64,000 nucleotides of DNA from Steromphala cineraria (Eukaryota > Mollusca > Gastropoda > Trochida > Trochidae): NCBI GenBank assembly GCA_916613615.1, contig OU744732.1, positions 56,149,727 to 56,213,726 of the forward strand, read 5' to 3'. A program made the translations under genes and the position numbers. The notes under the pieces were generated by a model, which ran no database searches, had not been told where the DNA came from, and saw only the letters and a list, made by a program, of their open reading frames with translations. Shown one piece after another: positions 48,100 to 61,260 of the stretch (within the stretch, counting starts at the first letter, position 1; every line of letters begins with the position of its first letter).

Positions 48100-50308
48100 G
48101 ATAAAAACCAATCCGACCTTAATATCAATAGACCTATCATATTCAAAAAGTATTTAGTGGTTATTTAAATGAATAATCAAAAGTTTCATGAATTAGACAG
48201 TTCTTTGTTGCAACGTAGAATGCGATGTACGAAATATATTTTCCTCATTATCAATTAAACTACACTGGACACTTACAATGTACGCTTGTTTAATCAAGAA
48301 GAATAATTACAACATATACATATATTTAAGAGGATATTGTGAAGAGCTAACAATTTGCGTTTTATCAAGCAATAAAATATTACGCAAGGAGTCTGACAAC
48401 ATACAATGCTCAAAAGAAGTTTAAGAGTCAAACCTATATATCTTCATAACGTCCTCACAGAGCAATTGTGCAAAGAGACTTGGTTGCAGCTAATGAGTTG
48501 AAGCATCTTGTAGTCAAGTATGGTTTCTTCCTCTATCAATATTGTTGTGCTTACGTTCACCCATAAAAACCACTGAAAACAACTTTATCATGGTGTGACT
48601 TTTGGTCTATTCATTCATGGAAAATGCTCATTACATGTTCAGAAACATTACCATCTCATCAAGACTAGTCCTGACCAAATGTCGATACGCAAACATTTGA
48701 ATCGGCCCTTGAATTGGGCATGGATTGGTCATTTTTCATAAGAATGAAGTGCTCCTTGTTTTTTATCATCGCAAATGCTTTGTACACAGGTTATACACAG
48801 TTTATACTGGAATAATGAACCCAAATCTGTTAAGAAATTTGAATCAATATCTTTTAAATGCAAAGAAAAAAGAGACAAGAAAGGTTTGACTTAATTTGGC
48901 ATGATGAATATGAGTGTAATGTAGGAGTTTTTCTGATCCACATACGCTGATTTAGCAAGATATTATCTCCTTTGCTTTTACAATTTACTCACACATCGTT
49001 AATTTTGTTTCTATTTTTGCTGTCTTTATGCTCTCTAGTTTTTTCATTTCCGAAGTAAAGTTTGCTTCAACATTATTTCATTATAAAGGTTAAATAAACA
49101 ATAAACTTTTTTCTGTTGTTTTTCTTGAAAATTTTTCCATCCTTAAGAGTAGAACGAAAGAACGAATAATATTCCGTAAAATAAATTAAAAAATGAAACA
49201 CACACACACATATTCAAATGTTATTATGATCGTTAAAATACAAGTTCTGTTGACATTCAAACAATGAGTATTGGATTTTAATGCATCATTATAGGGAAAG
49301 ATCACAGGGGAGTTTCATAAGAAGATTATTGTGATCTTGGTAATTATAATGGAAAAAAAGTTATTTTATTTTACCTATTTTGACCATGTTCCAATAAAGA
49401 AACTATCTTAAACTTCCCTGCAATAAAACTGCTTTGACAATAATTTGCATATGGCTTTATGACCTTTCCGATTTCAATATACACATAAAACCAATCTTGT
49501 AAGAACTAGCTGTAATGTCCACGTCCAATAAGTCCTACGTTACATCTAGCCATCTCAATAAAATATTGTCTGTCTGTCAGTCACTTACCAACTAGGTTCG
49601 TGTTAAGCCTGGATGGAAATCAACCGATGAAAAAGAGTAGATCACGTAACTGATGTTAAAATGAAATTAACCATACGACTGATGATGCAAAAGAATTAAA
49701 TGGTCAAACTATTGATTTCAAAGAATTATGAAGTCATGGTAAATGATGATACCAATGTAGTTCCAGGTCTGATAACAGATAATGAAAGTATATACATTGT
49801 GATGATGTCAGACTTAAAGAACGGTTTGTTTGTTACTAAAGATGATATTTTTTAACAATGACAAGTATATATCAGTCAGTCAGATCTGAATTTCCTACAG
49901 GGAGCGTTCGGGTTAATATAAGCGCATAATTTCCATTTGAAAATTCCTTTGTTATATGTGAATCGTATTGAATTTAGAATTTTAAAAATATTTAAATATT
50001 CATGACACTGACTAAACTTGTTGTGACACCCAATAACTGACCATAACAGTTGGAAGTGTTCAAAATGATCTCCAATGAATAAATCAAATATCAAACTAAA
50101 TTATATTTTCTAGAAATGACTAAAAATGTGAATTGAACGTAGCTCCATTTTATTAGACACATTATTACATCAAAGAAAAGGTATGTATATACATGTATGC
50201 TCAATACCATTGTAACTTTAAAGATATTTATATGAAAGGATGATTGCAAATTGAAATAGCATTACCTGTGAGAAAAAACTAATTAATTAATGTAAACAAG
50301 ATTGTTTG
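48100..50308. other. Distal end of duplication copy B, non-coding
   Basis: Aligns with 22,860-24,745. Frames are not shared between copies. No gene seen. Confidence 0.5.
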
Positions 50309-50637
50309 TATCCTCTCCCGTAAGAGGCAGAAAAGTCATGAAATGTTGATCGAGCCTCAATTCTTATACCCTGAGTTTGTCGGTTAGAATGGGGGTACCC
50401 TGATTGGAGGCAATCAAAGTAATTGTGCAATTAGCAACGCAGTTCATCATCCATTTGGCTACTGAATAATGACAAAGGCATAACCATATTTTATACGCGA
50501 AAAAAAGTCGTCATTTGCTAAACAATCAAATGGATCGTGTTGCAAATTTTGTCCACCAGAGGAAACTGAACCCACGAATTTGAACAGAGGATAGATCAAC
50601 AATTCATGACTTGATCTGGCTCTATGGGGAGAGTATG
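50309..50637. mobile_element. MITE copy, long inverted repeats
   Basis: 329 bp. Left TCCTCTCCCGTAAGAGGCAG and GTCATGAAATGTTGATCGAG; right ATTCATGACTTGATCTGGCT and GGGGAGAG. Internal sequence matches the other copies in inverse orientation. Target duplication unclear. Confidence 0.68.
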
Positions 50638-53171
50638 GATTTGAAAATAAACGGGAAGAACTTAATTTCTTACAATAATACTGAAACAGTCTGTTCATAC
50701 TTTTGAACTTCATTGGACATTTTTTAAGACGAAAATACATACATATGTAGGCCGTCATAAAAGGAAGTGTGCATTTTTGGTAGTTAGTATTGAACAAGAA
50801 GATGTCACAGAAGTAAATTCGATCAGTACAAAAAAAATCCAACAATTATAAATATACTACATGTTCGTACATATTTATGATATACCTTCATCTTTTCACA
50901 GCTAATCTTAAATCAATCACATCAGACAATTCACATTGAAACATAAATGTACTTAAGTTACAAGTTTTCTTGCAGTTTCGTTACCAATGTTAACACGTTA
51001 TATTATGTAAGGAATATTATTGCGAATGGTTGCTGCCGTGAAATAAGGAAATCGTTTTGCAAAATGATTATTGATATATAATTATTATAGAAAAAGAAAG
51101 TATATTACCTATAACACTTATGAATTACTGTCCTATGGTAAATGACAAGAGTAACACATTAAATTCTTGGTTTGTGTCAGGGTAAACAATATCTGACTAC
51201 ATGTTATTGACTAACTACTGTAAAATGCTTTAGCCTAATTCTAGTTGCGGGAATGCTTCAAGTAATATCTCCCAAAGGTAGCATTGTATGAAAAACGGCA
51301 ATGAGAAATGTTTTTGAATTCCATACTTCCATGATCAAATGTCATTAAAACCTGCTTTGCTGCAAATACAAAATGACAAAACTTTCAAACTATAGAAAAG
51401 CTTATCAAAGGGGTAAAAGTTGGGCCTAAAATTTCATATATAATAATCTAAATCTATGTATTTTGAAACAGTGATATTCAACATGAATAACCAGAATAGT
51501 AAAATGTCTTGCCTTATACGTAAGTAATAACTGTCTTAACTTAGCTTTCTTTGACAATTCACATTTAGTACTGGTTTAACATATTACCTTGATAACTGTA
51601 AAGAATTTAAAGTCCCTAATTGATTTTTGTGTAGTATAGTGTGTAGCCACGAATAAATTAAACCGTGTTTCTTAAGGCAGTTTGCCTTGATAGAATGAAA
51701 GATCTACGAGAGAGACAGAGAGGCAAACAAAACACTTATAACAATATTATAATAATATATTATTATAACAATAATTCACAAGGTGAATTCTTACATGGAT
51801 GTTATACTGTTTTTAAATGTAACATCCTCAATATTGGTTAAGATATTTGAATGGCATGCATGTCATTTACATGAAATCCATTACTTTCAAAGTAAGAAGA
51901 TTATTATCTAATACTTTAAAAATGTCCTTAGAAATTAGCATTGTACAACACGTTCTTTGTTCTTATGTGACATAACATGTGTGAAATAACTGTGTTCTGA
52001 AGTAACAATATTTTAATTAACGTGATCAAGAAATGAATGCTTTTCATATAGAGAAAACTTTTCTTTTTATCAAATGATATTCTTGAACTAGCTCAATCGA
52101 GAAATTGATAAATAGAGAATCACGCGATCGTTACTTTTGCTGTCAAATGCAAAAGAAAAAAATGATTTAGATGATAGATAAAATATTAAGCATATTTGTA
52201 CAATGCATAATGTAAGGCGTAGTATTGGTTTAATAGTATTTTCTGAGTTTCTGAACTTATTATTGTTGTCTGATGTGTTTTTCTTTGATTATGTCATTGA
52301 GTTTTGGACCGCATTTCAAATATTAGAATAAAAGTCGTTGTTCTCATAACTAGTTAAAGATCATCAACTGCGTTCTGTCCTAATGAAATGAAGTACACGA
52401 TGGCACCATCAAGGCGACTTTCAGCCCCTACACCATCAGCGCTCCTACCTACCATAGCTAGGCGATTTTAACATTTATATGCTGCATGTACTAACTTCCA
52501 TTAAATAATAATTAAAAGCTTGAAAGTTTTCGCATGTGTCTGCTTCCACTATGTCGGGAAAATGTAACAATCCAATTTATGTTCTTGAACACTTGCAACT
52601 TTGTTGTCTCCCCTTCACAAATGCCTCAAATTGACGTAAGCTTTAATTTTGTTCTGTTATCCCTGTGAATGTCATATGCATGGGTATGCTGATCAGTTCT
52701 TTATTAGATTATTTTCAATTCCTGTTTTTACTTTGATAAACTTATTATCCTTTCATTTTCATTTGATTTTTATGTTTTTGGGTTCAGGAGATCTTTTTCA
52801 TATTCTTCAATTATTCTTAAATCTGTGAGATTGTCATCTTCATTTGACATATCAATTCGTCAGATCCGTAAATAAAACACAGCATTTGTCAATCCATATC
52901 TTGATAATTTAATTTTGATTTGATGGGCTATCAATCAAGATACAAGAACATAAGAGACAGAGTTAAGATTTTAAATGCAAATCTGTACCGTTATTTCAGC
53001 AAATGGATTATATAACAAAACAACAGACAACCTTGATACATGGAACCAAACTTCTATCTACAAATGAACGTTAGATTTGTTTCTATCGCAAAAAGTCGTC
53101 ATTTATATAAATAACAGGAGAACAAAAACGCATCCTTGATAGGGATTCTGGGTAAAAGTCAAATCGAGATC
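50638..53171. other. AT-rich non-coding stretch
   Basis: No gene. A perfect 22-bp AT palindrome, TTATAATAATATATTATTAT with two more bases, lies at about 51,747-51,768. 52,660-52,985 resembles 47,760-48,060. Confidence 0.45.
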
Positions 53172-53478
53172 CATTCAGAGGCAGATCTAATCATAAAATG
53201 TTGATACAGCCTCTGTTCGTATTAGACCAAATTAGTGGGTATCGACAGTTTCCCCTGGAGAAACAAATTAAAGTGCTTCTCGCATAAAAGGGTGCTTCAT
53301 ATCACAATGCCGTTGTCATGATTAAGTAACCAAATGATGATCAGCGTCGCTGATTGCTCAAGTAACTTTGATTGCCTCCAATCAGGCAACTCCAAATATC
53401 TATCCCATAAATCGGCTAATAAGAACAGGGGCTCAATCAACATTTCCTGACTTGATCTGCCTCTGTTGGGAGAAAAGG
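53172..53478. mobile_element. MITE with perfect 9-bp target duplication (reference copy)
   Basis: 307 bp. Inverted repeats of 55-60 bp built from AGAGGCAGATC, AAATGTTGAT and GCCTCTGTTC. Target duplication ATCGAGATC at 53163-53171 and 53479-53487. A frame inside is repeat sequence, not a gene. Confidence 0.75.
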
Positions 53479-53771
53479 ATCGAGATCAATAAAACGGATT
53501 CTTTGATGACACACCACTGCTTAAAAAATAAACAGAAAAGGCTTGTTATGTTATGAGCTCTAAAAACCTATATCGTCGGGTTAACATCAAAAGTTTGATT
53601 CTGTTTCTGACGAAATATCCAAACTCATTTCTCAATTATAAGAGTTTCCTATGAGACCACTGGCATGTTTAAAGGTCTTTAATGACCATGTCAACTTCAC
53701 AGAAATCATATATAAACATTGATATAACTTTCTTATCTTTCCATGTCAGTGTCAAATTAAGCAGGGGGAAG

Positions 53772-53835
53772 GCGTTCTCCCCGCACAGAGGCTGATCAAG
53801 TCATGAAATGTTGATACAGCCACACGCCTCCGTGT
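53772..53835 (+). mobile_element. Solo end of the MITE family
   Basis: Only one inverted repeat: GTTCTCCCCGCACAGAGGCT and GATCAAGTCATGAAATGTTG. Confidence 0.55.
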
Positions 53836-54830
53836 CATTGTTAGTTCAATCGTTCCCGCAGCAAAAAATGTTTTGAGGCAACCCCTCGATTTCAACACCT
53901 TCATAGTTACATACGTGCTTACGTGACGTGCAAGCGATTAAAACTTTGTGCCAACATATACTTGGATGTAGATCTATCGATTACAACACCCAACTTATAG
54001 CAAAATATAATTTGTATCTCGATATCATCAGCAATTAACGAAAGAACTATTATTTGATAGATTGTAATGTTTCATTTCCCGTTATTTTATGTCTTTAAAT
54101 GGTTTAGTAAACAAATATAATAAGCTTTGCTTGTTTGTTGTAATATCTATCCGAAAAAAAGAATCAAAGGTTTCTTTATCTATATTTTCCCCTTATGATG
54201 TGTACGAAAACTCATAAATGTCAGTTATATGTCACACAGATCAGCGATATTGCTTATAGAGGTAATCAATTTAAATACATGTATTATTATTAATGATAAT
54301 TATAGTTAATCGTATGTATTATCACACTATTCCTGGTTGCACATGCCTGAAAAATCAAGTCAACTATATGTCCTAAAACCTATCGTCAGTGGCTGGCATT
54401 AAAGAGAGGTTTAATCATAGACAAGTTTTGTTCCTTGCGTTTGCCTTAAAAAGCTGATCCACAAAGTAAAAACAATTTTTTTGAGAACAAACACACATTT
54501 TCAGGTTCATATTTATTACTCTCTTTGGAATAAAAGTTACGTTGACATTAAAACAAGGGATATTGATCTTTAACTTAATTCATACGATCTTTTACTCTTC
54601 AGGGAACATCTAAGAAGATTACCCTTACCATTTTAGAATGAGTATTGTATTTCTATTTGTACGAAGTCAACATTAAAGTTCAACCTTTCTTAGCATGTTC
54701 CAATAAAAGATACGAAAAAATATTTTCGTCAAGCAATGAGAAGTTTCCAATGTTCCTATAATAAATTAATGATTTAAACAGGAAGGCACATTGGATAGAA
54801 CCAAGAACATGCTATGTATATACTGTCAAT

Positions 54831-55139
54831 GTGGAGCACAGTGGTGTAGTGGTTAGCATGCTGGCCTCTCACGCCAGAGACCCGGGTTGGAATCCCACTG
54901 GAGACACCAAAAAATTGTGACTTGGGTCTCATCCTCTGTTGTGTCCCTGGGCAAGGCACTTCATCCACATTGCACTCAGTACACCCAGCTGTTAAAATGG
55001 GTACCTGAAAATTGGATGTACTAACCTACGCGGTCGTGATTAGCGCTTAGTAGCAGCTGTGAAAGTAATAATGTAGCGCTTTGAGCATGTCTTAGGACGT
55101 GGAAAAGGCGCAATATAAGCATGTACATTATTATTATTA
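54831..55139 (+). mobile_element. tRNA-derived SINE, nearly full length
   Basis: tRNA-like head with A box GTGGTGTAGTGGTTAGCATG and B box CCGGGTTGGAATCCC, a central domain CCCTGGGCAAGGCACTTCAT and GCACTCAGTACACCCAGCTG, and a 3' tail AGCGCTTTGAGC...GGCGCAATATAAGCATGTAC followed by (ATT)n. This head, central domain and L2-like tail order is that of metazoan V/Deu/Meta-type SINEs. Confidence 0.82.
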
Positions 55140-58100
55140 TGGAAAGACACAGTGGAAGATGAATATCATTTCTTTTTGGAATGTCAAGTTTATCTTTAAA
55201 AAAATGCTCATATAGGAGAAAAAGCAACAACCTGAAGTTAATTCCATTCCTCTTGAAATTTATTCTTCCATATCATATCCTTGACAGCTGTATTACGGTA
55301 AAGATGACACAAACTGTCAGTTTTGTTATGATAACTTTATTTAAAAGGAAATCAAAGTTGAGATAAGAAAATGTTCCCTCCACATATTTTCTCAATATCA
55401 ATGCATCTGAAAGGATGTTATGTGTACCTGCGTAAAAGTCTCAGTTTTTTTGGTCAGTATAACGTTTATCAAAATTTATGGTATAATTGATTAAAATTAA
55501 AAATATCATAGATTCTTGAAAAAAAGTGATGGTCATCCAAAAACATATACTGGTAAAAAAATTTGCCTTGATGGATTCAGTTTTTGCATCAAAGGCGAAG
55601 AACATAGAATCTTGTAACATATGTTTAGCATTCTTATCTTGTTTGGTTACTCGATACACAACTTTCAGTTAGATCAAGTCTTCTAAAAGAATTGACAAAT
55701 TATATGACACGTGTTCTGAATCTAACCCGTAATTCTACTTTTTAAAACTAATTCCTAATTAAAATTGTCTATTTCAATCATACAGAAAATAATTGTACCG
55801 TGATTCATTTGATTTGGTTTAGTATATGACAAAGTTCTTGCACGATTCAATAGCCGAAATGATGGTTTTAGGGCAGCGTTGCTGATTGTCCCTTTGATAT
55901 CATTCAATCAGGCATCTCCCATTGTATAACTCGATTTCGGTTGATAAGAGTAGTTTCATTTGTTTTAAATTCATGTGTTTTGATAGAATGCGTAAAATAT
56001 TAGGTAAGTATCCTATTTTCAACAAAATGATTACTTAAAGTGGTCAATCAGCACAGGCTAACATTTACAACCCATGAAACCCAGCGGGACTCCATTGAAT
56101 ATAGCAACAATACAGTGGCGGCAATTACATGAGCGCTTATCGTGTCACAAGCTTTGACACAGCATCACAGTTGTTTTCTGTCAAATATTTTCCCTATAGA
56201 GATGTCTTTTTGTCTATACAAACTTGAACAACATGTGTTAATCATAATACATTTTAATATTTGTGTTGAAAATAGTGAGCAAGATTGATAGAAACAGAGC
56301 GTTAAGGTTACTTTTGGTCGGCCAAATTATATTTTTAATACCAAGGAGAACAGACTTGCCTTGTTCTGTGACATTTTACAAAATGCAATTCACTCGTTCA
56401 TAATTAAAATCGTCATGGCAGAATCCGCATTCGGATCCAATTAAATATCTACTCGCATCAATCAAGTATAACATGTCTCTATTTTTCAAACACATTGGTA
56501 AAGTTATGCCCATTAGAGAATTTTTGGCTGTTCTAGAAGTTACAATACACTTTCCAGATGATGTGATAAACTTTGATCTAAGATTTCCTCAATTAAAACA
56601 GTTTTAATCTGGTTCTTTTGAAAAGTATTTATTGTCTAATAAACCTTTTCAAATTATCACAACTCCAAGATTCATTTATTTAAAAGTGACAACATGATAA
56701 TTTTATTTATTATTGCACATCTTTTACGTGATGTTTTTCTTCAGACATATTTTAAAGTATTAATGAGTGAACTTCATTTTGTTGATTGTTTAGCCATATT
56801 TGAGATGTCACCCAATGGAAAATTAATTATTGATGATATTTAAATGCATTTCTTTTAGTCGTTGTTAAATCTCAAATTAATTTTCAAATGCTGACCAAAG
56901 GAGAGTTCCAAGATTTGTTTATCATTTTAACAGCAATATTAGACACTTATTTTAATATCCATGCTTGCTGCTCACATGTCATTTTATTCTATCAAGAGAA
57001 ACCACTAAAGGATTTTTAATCGTGTCTCACGCAACTCACAGATAAATCAATTCTGAACATGAAACATACTTTTAAGTCTCAAAATATGTCTAGAGAATGA
57101 GGAATGTCACAAGTTAGTTAACTTATCTTATTCACTTGGTAACTTTATTTCTTACAAAACTGTCAAGGAAAGTTTTAGTAAGCTTAGATTACATGTACTT
57201 TTAATAAATGATAAATTAGTTTTCTTGCCTTAAATGTAGTTTTGGGGGGGCAATGGAACAAACCGTAGTACTTATGATAGTAATTATTTGTATACAAAAT
57301 GAGTCTTGAAAGCAGGTTTTGAAACAATTCAATTAATTCTTAATGATATGCTTTAATTTTCAACCTACGCTATGAATTATTGTGACATACTCATATAAGA
57401 TACATTTACTTTTCAAGTTTTGAATTTTGAGCTTTTTGAATTACAGATTTCAGTGAAATAAAATATGGAAGTATTGAGTTTTAAATCGTTCCGTTTAAAG
57501 TTTATCCTTCAAGACGATCTTTGAGAGTCGTAATTGATATAAAAAACTCAAATGATCTTCATATGTATGGCCTTTTGTCCTTTAGAAAGATACATTTTTA
57601 TGAGCATGTTTTACCTTTTATGTAAAACAAAATTTTCCCTACAGTCTTAACAGTCAAACATTTAACTCGTACAAGAAGGAATGTTATATACTATTTTTAG
57701 GAGATTTATTATTCAGAACTTATAAAAAGGGCATAGGCGATATATGAGTGGTTGCTTTGCATTTTTCTCTGTGGTATTCATCACCTCTTTCTTCTTAAAT
57801 AGTATGTTACGATGCATCCTGATTAGTTGGTTTCCTAATTATTCAACACAACAAGTTTTATCTACGATATTTCCTGATTGTTCAAAGAAATAAACGTTCA
57901 TTAGGACATGTACTGATTGTTCAAAGAAATAAACGTTAATTAAGACATTTCCTTATTGTTCTAGAAATAAACGTTGATAAGGATATTTCCCGATTGATCA
58001 AATTAAATTAAGTTACCAGGAAAGGAAAATGTAATAAAAAAATATCTTGAATTGACCAACAACTCACACATCATTTATAAAAGCTTCCCTTGACATACGT

Positions 58101-60383
58101 AAAATGTCCAACTGAGCAGTAACTCAAGAACTAATTCCTCTGTATGTTTGCGTGCAGGTATGATCTCATGTCCCCTCACATTGCGTGGTTTGTTTCGATA
58201 TAATGCAATGAGATGTAGGTCATGTACAAAGATATGTAAAACCTTTCTACTAGATTTGGTCAAGACATTCACAAACAAATGTGGCAGTCGAATCTAACCA
58301 CTCTAAGTGATACAAGAAGTTATCTTTATTAAAAGGAACCTATCTATTTTGAAAAATAATAAATAAAGTTAATATCTATAAATATAGACTTGCGTTGTCC
58401 CGTTTTGAATATTTCACACAGGTTTATGTTTGGCATTTTTGTGTTATTACTATGCCCAATTAATGTTATTTACCACAAACATTATTTGTCACTATTATTT
58501 TCACTTACCAGTAAAAAAACATCTAATTGATGAATAATCAATCGAGACATTATTCTTAAATTATCAAAATGTGTTTAACATATAATTAATAAAATTAAGT
58601 ATAATGTACATTAACAAAATGTAACTTCATAGTTCTGCTGCCATATTGCATTTTTAGGTTTCTGTATCATGAAGGCTTATAATTTGTAAACACTAACACG
58701 TCTAACCACTATCTACCCACAGTTAATGTATATTGATATTTCTTGTTTGTTTTGGACTTTGGTCTATTGGAGAAGAACTTAAACACACTAACAGTGCTCA
58801 TTCCGCATTGCAATGCATCGAGATGTATTTTAGAGTATGAAAGACCCGATAGTTTCATAGGTACAATTTTGTGTCTGTAGAGTACATAAAGAACTTATCA
58901 TATAATTAGCAATGGCTGGGCCATTCGTCAAGATATCACCTTATCAATGCACTCGAGGACATGGAACTGATATAGTCTATTTTTATTTAATAGTATAAAC
59001 TTAACCAATATCAACCGCTTCTGCCAGTTTTACAATACCTTACAAAATCAGATTGTGTGTAACTTGCACATATTTTATTTTATGAATATGTTTGGAAATC
59101 ATTTTTAACTTGTAAAGTTCAAAATCAATTCAATTACAATGAATACGTCTTGGTCTATAATATCAAATATTACCTCATGCCTTACGTAAAAAACAGGATA
59201 AACGTTACAAACGTTTAGACCAAACATTTGTAATAATTGTATTTACGACGTTTCAGTTATATTTTATAATCATTATTTTGATTGACAATTGGAATTTTAC
59301 AAACATTGTATTAAATATATCAATTTCTTTTTTTCTATATAAATGCTTTATGTAACTCATTAACTCAAACATCCTTTTTGATAACAAAATACTTGAATAT
59401 ACAAAATTATGTATGACATAAAAGATCCATGATTCATCGTTTAATCGTCAAAATAAGAATCGAGCTTAATAAAACACTATTTTGAATTCATGAATGAAGA
59501 ATGAAAAAGGTTATGTATTAATACAACATCATATAAACACTCTTCTTACTTTTCTCGAATGTGAAATGTCATTGAAATCTAACAGAATCGATAATTAAAT
59601 CGATCAAATTACTGTGCCATACTTTATGTGGTGTTTAATTATAAGTTCAAGGCTACTGCTTCTTGCCTGTTTGTGTTATATTGTTAATTCCAGTGAGTCA
59701 TGCCTTACGTCATCATAATTTTTATCATATGTCTATGATTGATAAAGTTGGATTAGTTTTCATTGATAAATAGGATACAGCAATTGCTCAAATCTCAAAT
59801 TCTTGGTACAAAAACCGACCAGTGTAAATTATTAATGTTCGTTTTGTAATAGCAGAGGAGTCAAAAATGGACTCTCAAAACTGTTGTGTTGTGTGCTACA
59901 GTTATAATACGTTAACAACTCCATGTCAAAGATCGTTCTACATTGTATATGGCGATTACATCTTTCATTTTAAAATATCTACATTTCTTTATTTTTTAAT
60001 CGCCAAACAAACTTGTCAAATGGTTTGTTAAATGAAATATTTCAGGACAGTATTTGCGCAGACAGAAAAAGAAAAATATCATAATCTGATGTATGGAATT
60101 ATATATACATTGTTATCAAAGATGTTCTTATTTCAAACATTTTTCTGGTAGTAATTTCTAGTTTGTGTTTTCCCGTTGAAGATATATTCTTCAGTTTGAC
60201 AGTCTATCAACACGTTTCAATCTTGTATTCACTATATTCGTGACAGCAGGTAAGATCAAATGCAATGTGATTTCTATCCATTTTTATGATATTAGGGAAT
60301 TCATTAAAAAAATGTTACTTTTTTAAGCTTAGAATTAAATAATGGACACTATTTATGTTTGGGTTTCACTGATTCTCTCTACA
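55140..60383. other. Very AT-rich stretch without genes
   Basis: An internal fragment of the MITE family lies at about 55,833-55,955 (CCGAAATGATGGTTTTAG, AATCAGGCATCTCCCATT) and a 39-bp tandem repeat at 57,870-58,000. Otherwise nothing. Confidence 0.5.
57870..58000 (+). repeat. 39-bp tandem repeat, about four units
   Basis: Units centred on TGATTGTTCAAAGAAATAAA followed by CGTT; the first two are almost identical, the last two decayed. Confidence 0.65.
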
Positions 60384-60570
60384 GGCTATAAGCTAATCGT
60401 ACTATGTGTGTAAGATATAAGCTAATAGTACTATTTGTGTCAGTTATAAGCTTATCATACTATATGTGTAAGTTATAAGCTAATCATACTATATGTGTAA
60501 GTTATAAGTTACTCATACTATATATGTACATGTAAATTAATCGTAGTATATGTGTAAGCTATAAAATTAA
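60384..60570 (+). repeat. 29-bp tandem repeat, about six units
   Basis: Unit GTTATAAGCTAATCATACTA plus TATGTGTAA, with a few changes per unit. Confidence 0.75.
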
Positions 60571-61260
60571 AGGTTTCTTCCTTTTCATTGTCTGGAAAAC
60601 GAGACTGGATGCGTGAATTTAATTTTGATGTGGGCGGAAACATGAAAGAAGTTTTTGTGTGTGGAAGTTGTGTTATTATATCAAACCTAGCATTTCGAAG
60701 AAAAAAGGATAAAAAAGCATGGTTGTCTATCAGCCCTTTAGATATGCTAGTTTGTGACTTGTATAAGGATATGAAATATGGCTAAAATGTAAAGAAAAGT
60801 AGTTCATTCATTTACAAATGTCTTCGGTTTAAACTGTATTAAAGGATACAGCCATGTAAATCATTAAGTGAAAATCCCAAAGCACTCGCACACAATCCAA
60901 AAGAGTTTAGTTAGTGAAACTAATGAATCTCATTTATTCTAACTGCACCATTAAGTAAGATAAATAGTTTAGAACAGGACATATTTTGTCTGCAACATTT
61001 ATCACGAAGTCCAAATTTATACAATCTGAGCAACATGTACAAAGACAAGGAAAAGAATACGTTTCTTTTACCTAAGGGAACACGTTGTTGAAATATGCGA
61101 GAGATTATTTGATTAAACATGGCAGTAATTCATTCTGTAACATATTCAGTCTATTCTCAAGACAGCTCATACTTTAACCTCCCCCCATTCTCTCCCCATT
61201 TAGGCAAATCAAGTCCTGAAATGACAGCGTTTCTTATATTGCAGATACAGAGATGTAATA
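60571..61260. other. Non-coding; MITE end fragment
   Basis: A 65-codon frame at 60,588-60,785 is not supported by anything. A MITE end (CATTCTCTCCCCATTTAGGC) is at 61,189-61,227. Confidence 0.4.

Larger units (their letters stand above)
26600..50265. repeat. Tandem segmental duplication, copy B
   Basis: Direct-orientation counterpart of copy A. It contains material absent from copy A at 31,730-33,305, 36,350-37,446 and about 42,260-48,100, each explained at least in part by transposable elements. It lacks a piece matching 7,791-7,927 of copy A. Confidence 0.88.
52660..54720. repeat. Diverged third copy of part of the duplicated segment
   Basis: Short blocks at 52,740-52,985 (TTTGACATATCAATTCGTCA, ATCAATCAAGATACAAGAA) and 54,530-54,720 (CATGTTCCAATAAA) match 47,870-48,060 and 49,245-49,410 in order. 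No exon of the gene is included. Confidence 0.5.

Noticed and set aside
50459..50845. 128-codon minus-strand frame, one of the longest in the window
   Set aside because: Its first half overlaps the MITE at 50309-50637 and the rest is low-complexity AT-rich sequence.
60588..60785. 65-codon plus-strand frame with fairly protein-like composition
   Set aside because: No second copy, splice partner or recognised family; AT-rich chance frames of this size are expected.
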